A model generated the notes under the pieces. That model was not told the origin of the DNA and ran no database searches. It saw only the letters and a list, made by a program, of their open reading frames with translations. A program made the translations under genes and the position numbers. From assembly GCF_029953595.1 (NCBI RefSeq), contig NZ_CP124535.1, positions 1,954,001 through 2,018,000 on the forward strand: 64,000 nt of DNA, written 5' to 3'. This DNA is from Fuscovulum ytuae (GTDB taxonomy: Bacteria; Pseudomonadota; Alphaproteobacteria; Rhodobacterales; Rhodobacteraceae). Numbering within the stretch: position 1 is the first letter of the stretch; the number at the start of each line of letters is the position of its first letter. This document shows, piece after piece, positions 61,585 through 64,000 of the stretch.

Positions 61585-62645
61585 CGGCGCTGGCCGCCCT
61601 CCTTGCGGCACGCATCGCGGCCATGGGGCCTGTGACGCTGGCCGACTACATGGCGGATTGCCTGCTCCACCCCCAACACGGCTATTACGCCACGCGCGAT
61701 CCCTTTGGCAGGGGCGGCGACTTCACCACCGCACCGGAAATCAGCCAGATGTTTGGAGAACTTCTGGGCCTCTGCCTTGCGCAGTCATGGATTGACCAAG
61801 GCGCGCCCGCATCCTTCACGCTGGCGGAACTTGGTCCCGGTCGCGGCACGCTGATGGCCGATGCGCTCCGGGCCACACGCGGCGTGCCCGGGTTCCATGC
61901 GGCAGCGCAGGTGGTTCTGGTAGAGGCATCGGCCACCTTGCGGCAGGTGCAGCGCGCTACGCTGGGGGACCGTCCGATCTCATGGGCAAGCCGCGTTGAG
62001 GAGCTGCCGGATGCGCCACTCTTCCTGATGGCCAACGAATTCTTCGATGCCCTCCCGATCCGGCAATTCACCCGCGCCGGGGATGGCTGGGCCGAAACCG
62101 TGGTTGGGCTGGCGGGCGATCGGCTGGCGCTTGGCAAAAGCGCCCCCGCCCCGCTGGCCGCCCTGTCCCACCGTCTGGCCGATACCGCCGAAGGCGATAT
62201 CGTCGAGCTATGCCCCGCCGCCGCCCCCATCACCCAACAGATCGGCGCGCGCATCGCCGCCCATGGCGGCGCGGCCCTGATCATCGACTATGGCGATTGG
62301 CGGTCCAAAGGGGACACGTTTCAGGCGCTGAAGGACCACCGTTTCACCGACCCGCTTGCCGAACCGGGCGAGGCCGATCTGACCGCCCATGTGGATTTCG
62401 AGGCGCTGGCCATGGCCGCCGCCCCAGCCCGTGCCAGCCGCATGATCCCGCAGGGCGTGCTTTTGGAGCGGCTGGGGATCGGCGCGCGGGCCGAACGTCT
62501 GGCGCGCGGGCTGACGGGGGCAGCGCTGCAATCTCACCTTGCCGCGCATCGCCGCTTGACCGAGGCCACCGAAATGGGTTCGCTGTTCAAGGCGCTGGCC
62601 CTTTACCCTTCCGCTTTCCCGCCCCCGCCCGGATTTGATGCGTAA
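61581..62645 (+). CDS. SAM-dependent methyltransferase of the MidA/NDUFAF7 family
   Basis: A 354-aa family methyltransferase. Landmarks: [29 protein letters not shown] at the start, [15 protein letters not shown] as the SAM loop, and [12 protein letters not shown]. Mitochondrial relatives methylate a complex I subunit arginine; the bacterial role is not settled. ATG 61581 overlaps the lgt stop. It precedes pgeF by two bases. Confidence 0.88.
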   Translation: MTALAALLAARIAAMGPVTLADYMADCLLHPQHGYYATRDPFGRGGDFTTAPEISQMFGELLGLCLAQSWIDQGAPASFTLAELGPGRGTLMADALRATRGVPGFHAAAQVVLVEASATLRQVQRATLGDRPISWASRVEELPDAPLFLMANEFFDALPIRQFTRAGDGWAETVVGLAGDRLALGKSAPAPLAALSHRLADTAEGDIVELCPAAAPITQQIGARIAAHGGAALIIDYGDWRSKGDTFQALKDHRFTDPLAEPGEADLTAHVDFEALAMAAAPARASRMIPQGVLLERLGIGARAERLARGLTGAALQSHLAAHRRLTEATEMGSLFKALALYPSAFPPPPGFDA

Positions 62646-62647
62646 TC

Positions 62648-63397
62648 ATGCTTGAAAAGATCACCTCCGACGCTCTGCCCGTGCATCACGGATTCTTCAC
62701 CCGCAAGGGGGGGGCCTCGTCCGGCATCTTTGCCGGGTTGAACTGCGGCCCCGGATCGTCGGATCAGGCCGAGGTGGTGGCGATCAACCGCGCCCGCGTG
62801 GCCGAGGCGATGGGGGTGGGGCCGGATCACCTGATTTCTATCCATCAGGTGCATTCCCCCGATGTGATCCATGTCACCGCGCCCCTCACGGAACGCCCCC
62901 GCGCCGATGCAATGGTGACGGCAACGCCGGGCCTTGCGCTGGGGGTTCTGACCGCCGATTGCCAGCCTGTCCTTTTCGCCGATCCCAAGGCCGGGGTGAT
63001 CGGCGCGGCCCATGCCGGATGGCGCGGCACCCGCGACGGGGTGCTGGAGGCGACGGTTGACGCCATGGTGACCCTTGGCGCGCGGCATGACGATATCGTC
63101 GCCGTGATCGGCCCCACGATCAGCCAGCCCTCCTATGAGGTCGGTCCCGAATTCTTTGAAACCTTCACCGATGACGACCGCGACAGCGCCCGCTTCTTCA
63201 TCGCGGGCCAGAACGGGCGCTATCTGTTTGACCTGCCCGCCTTCGGCCTGTCGCGCCTGCGCGCGGCGGGTGTGGGCCATGCGGAATGGACGCGCCACTG
63301 CACCTATCGCGATTCGGAGCGATTCTTTTCCTACCGCCGCACCACCCATGCGGGTGAAGCGGATTACGGGCGCCTGATCTCGACCATCCGGCTGTGA
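62648..63397 (+). CDS. pgeF: Peptidoglycan editing factor PgeF (laccase-domain, YfiH family)
   Basis: A 249-aa protein. The conserved HQVHSPDV, TADCQPVLFAD and GAAHAGWRGTRDGVLEATV stretches hold the histidines and cysteine of the purine-nucleoside/peptidoglycan editing site. PgeF limits mis-incorporation of L-Ser in peptidoglycan in E. coli. It is translated two bases after the MidA-like gene. The following 271-bp gap holds one inverted repeat and no gene before 63669. Confidence 0.92.
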   Translation: MLEKITSDALPVHHGFFTRKGGASSGIFAGLNCGPGSSDQAEVVAINRARVAEAMGVGPDHLISIHQVHSPDVIHVTAPLTERPRADAMVTATPGLALGVLTADCQPVLFADPKAGVIGAAHAGWRGTRDGVLEATVDAMVTLGARHDDIVAVIGPTISQPSYEVGPEFFETFTDDDRDSARFFIAGQNGRYLFDLPAFGLSRLRAAGVGHAEWTRHCTYRDSERFFSYRRTTHAGEADYGRLISTIRL

Positions 63398-63402
63398 TTG
63401 CG

Positions 63403-63439
63403 GCGACAATCCGGCAAGCGGCTGCCACGGCATTGTCGC
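63403..63439. other. Inverted repeat after pgeF
   Basis: GCGACAAT (63403-63410) and ATTGTCGC (63432-63439) form an 8-bp stem around a 21-base loop containing GGCA/TGCC arms, just after the pgeF stop. A third related sequence, ATTGTTGCG, is near 63463. Candidate 3' end structure. Confidence 0.4.
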
Positions 63440-63668
63440 ATTTGTGGAAACAACCACGCCCGATTGTTGCGATATTGGAAACACGATAAAAGATTCAATG
63501 CCTTAGCAGCCCACCTTTGGCATGGCAAAGCCGCCATAATTGGCCACCCATCCCCGCCACCCGACCCGCATTTTCTGCGTCATCAGCCCAAACCCTGCCG
63601 CAAACCGAGGGCAAATTTACCTCAACAGGGCAGCAGAGCCCGACACCCATCACGGACGGAGAGGGACG

Positions 63669-63821
63669 ATGAAAAAGGAACGCCGCTGGTTGAAATCGGT
63701 GATCGCCGCCAGCCTTGAGCCGATGCCGAACCTGCCTTGGCAGCGCAACACCCGCCGCCGCCCCGAGGCGGTGAAGGCCGCCGCCACCCCCGCCAAACCG
63801 CGCGCCATCGCCGCGCGCTAA
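63669..63821 (+). CDS. Small basic protein, 50 aa
   Basis: A 50-aa strongly basic protein starting MKKERRWLKSVIAASLEPMP and rich in Arg, Lys, Ala and Pro at the C-terminus. GGAGAGGG lies about three to nine bases before the ATG at 63669 and a strong terminator follows, so it looks like an independent, real transcription unit. I recall similar short proteins in related genomes but no function. The basic tail suggests nucleic acid or membrane binding. Confidence 0.65.
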   Translation: MKKERRWLKSVIAASLEPMPNLPWQRNTRRRPEAVKAAATPAKPRAIAAR

Positions 63822-63838
63822 TCCCGCACGACATGCAA

Positions 63839-63865
63839 AAAGGCCGGGCACCCTGCCCGGCCTTT
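63839..63865. terminator. Bidirectional intrinsic terminator
   Basis: AAAGGCCGGGCA, loop CCC, TGCCCGGCCTTT: perfect 12-bp stem. Minus strand ends in TTTTTGC, plus strand in CCTTTGCC. Serves the 50-aa gene and the convergent regulator gene. Confidence 0.85.
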
Positions 63866-63884
63866 GCCAATCCCGAACCCAGCC

Positions 63885-64000
63885 TCAGGCGCTGCGCGCC
63901 AACCGCGCCTCTAGCACGTCAAAGGGAACGCCCGGCTGATCCTTGGCGCAGCGGATCACAAGCGAGGTCTTCACCGTCGCCACATTTTCGGCCTTCAACA
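63885..64000 (-). CDS. C-terminal fragment of a probable Lrp/AsnC family regulator
   Basis: The last 37 residues before a TGA at 63885-63887 read VATVKTSLVIRCAKDQPGVP and onward, ending EARLARSA. The TSLVIR-type strand and acidic tail look like the end of the Lrp/AsnC ligand domain (RAM fold). The DNA-binding half lies outside the window, so the family is tentative. Confidence 0.5.
   Translation of the reverse strand, partial: LKAENVATVKTSLVIRCAKDQPGVPFDVLEARLARSA

Noticed and set aside
1-64000. Signs of a mobile element or defence island
   Set aside because: No transposase, integrase, phage, toxin-antitoxin or restriction genes were recognised, and gene order and base use look even across the window.

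Overview
The window reads as a gene-dense, GC-rich chromosomal segment of an alphaproteobacterium of the Rhodobacteraceae/Paracoccaceae type. Support for this comes from an RpoHII-like sigma factor with a TGATCC-type upstream element, an Irr-like (ICE) palindrome beside a di-heme peroxidase gene, the lgt-midA-pgeF and glnD-murJ neighbourhoods, a TauE/SafE-TIGR02186 pair, a globin-coupled chemoreceptor, and the GC-rich intergenic repeats. I see no rRNA, tRNA, transposase, integrase, phage gene or CRISPR array. Most genes are ordinary core or metabolic genes packed in operons with ATGA, GTGA or TGATG junctions.

Layout. 1-8211: a carnitine/gamma-butyrobetaine catabolic operon on the minus strand (CaiD-like hydratase, NDP-forming acyl-CoA ligase, acyl-CoA dehydrogenase, SDR, carnitine dehydrogenase-thioesterase fusion, a small tail-anchored unknown, BKACE cleavage enzyme) with a divergent GlxA/AraC-type regulator. 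8447-17941: unknown membrane protein, trpS, a rhomboid-fold protein lacking both catalytic residues, murJ, glnD, an LpoA-like lipoprotein, rsmI. 17998-24948: yraN, gshB, comM, a GST with a C-terminal cysteine module, a cobalamin pair (phosphatase and cobU), rpoHII and a ChaN-like protein. 25108-31217: coaBC-dut-membrane-anchored moeB, an amino-acid SBP and permease without an ATPase, a MerR regulator and two hotdog thioesterases. 31221-36453: globin-coupled chemoreceptor, MATE pump, TIGR02186-TauE pair. 35659-41192: a BMP-type nucleoside ABC transporter operon ending in purine nucleoside phosphorylase. 41373-47889: rimI-tsaB-nfuA, a divergent di-heme peroxidase, a 41-aa unlisted small gene, uspA, an aminotransferase and an M3 peptidase. 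48072-55775: a MerR-led fatty-acid beta-oxidation operon (acyl-CoA dehydrogenase, 70-aa protein, GST, thiolase, two cupins, FadJ). 55742-64000: Hint-like protein, sulfotransferase, hydroxyacid dehydrogenase, csaA, proC, YbjN, ubiK, lgt-midA-pgeF, a 50-aa basic protein and the end of an Lrp/AsnC-type regulator.

The least explained material is intergenic. (1) Two arrays of back-to-back, near-perfect hairpins (four at 44842-44940, three at 57173-57247) start just after stop codons; related single hairpins occur elsewhere. (2) A bipartite element occurs twice (8210-8291 and 27897-27978). It has a 50-bp block, 48/50 identical, with TGTGC/G recurring every 12 bp, and a TTAACCA block at exactly the same distance. 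(3) A dispersed family carries the core TTCATCTTGG-N2-AAATACTC, sometimes with a GGGGGTCCGGGGG hairpin. All functions assigned here are by recognition of sequence motifs and context, without database searches.
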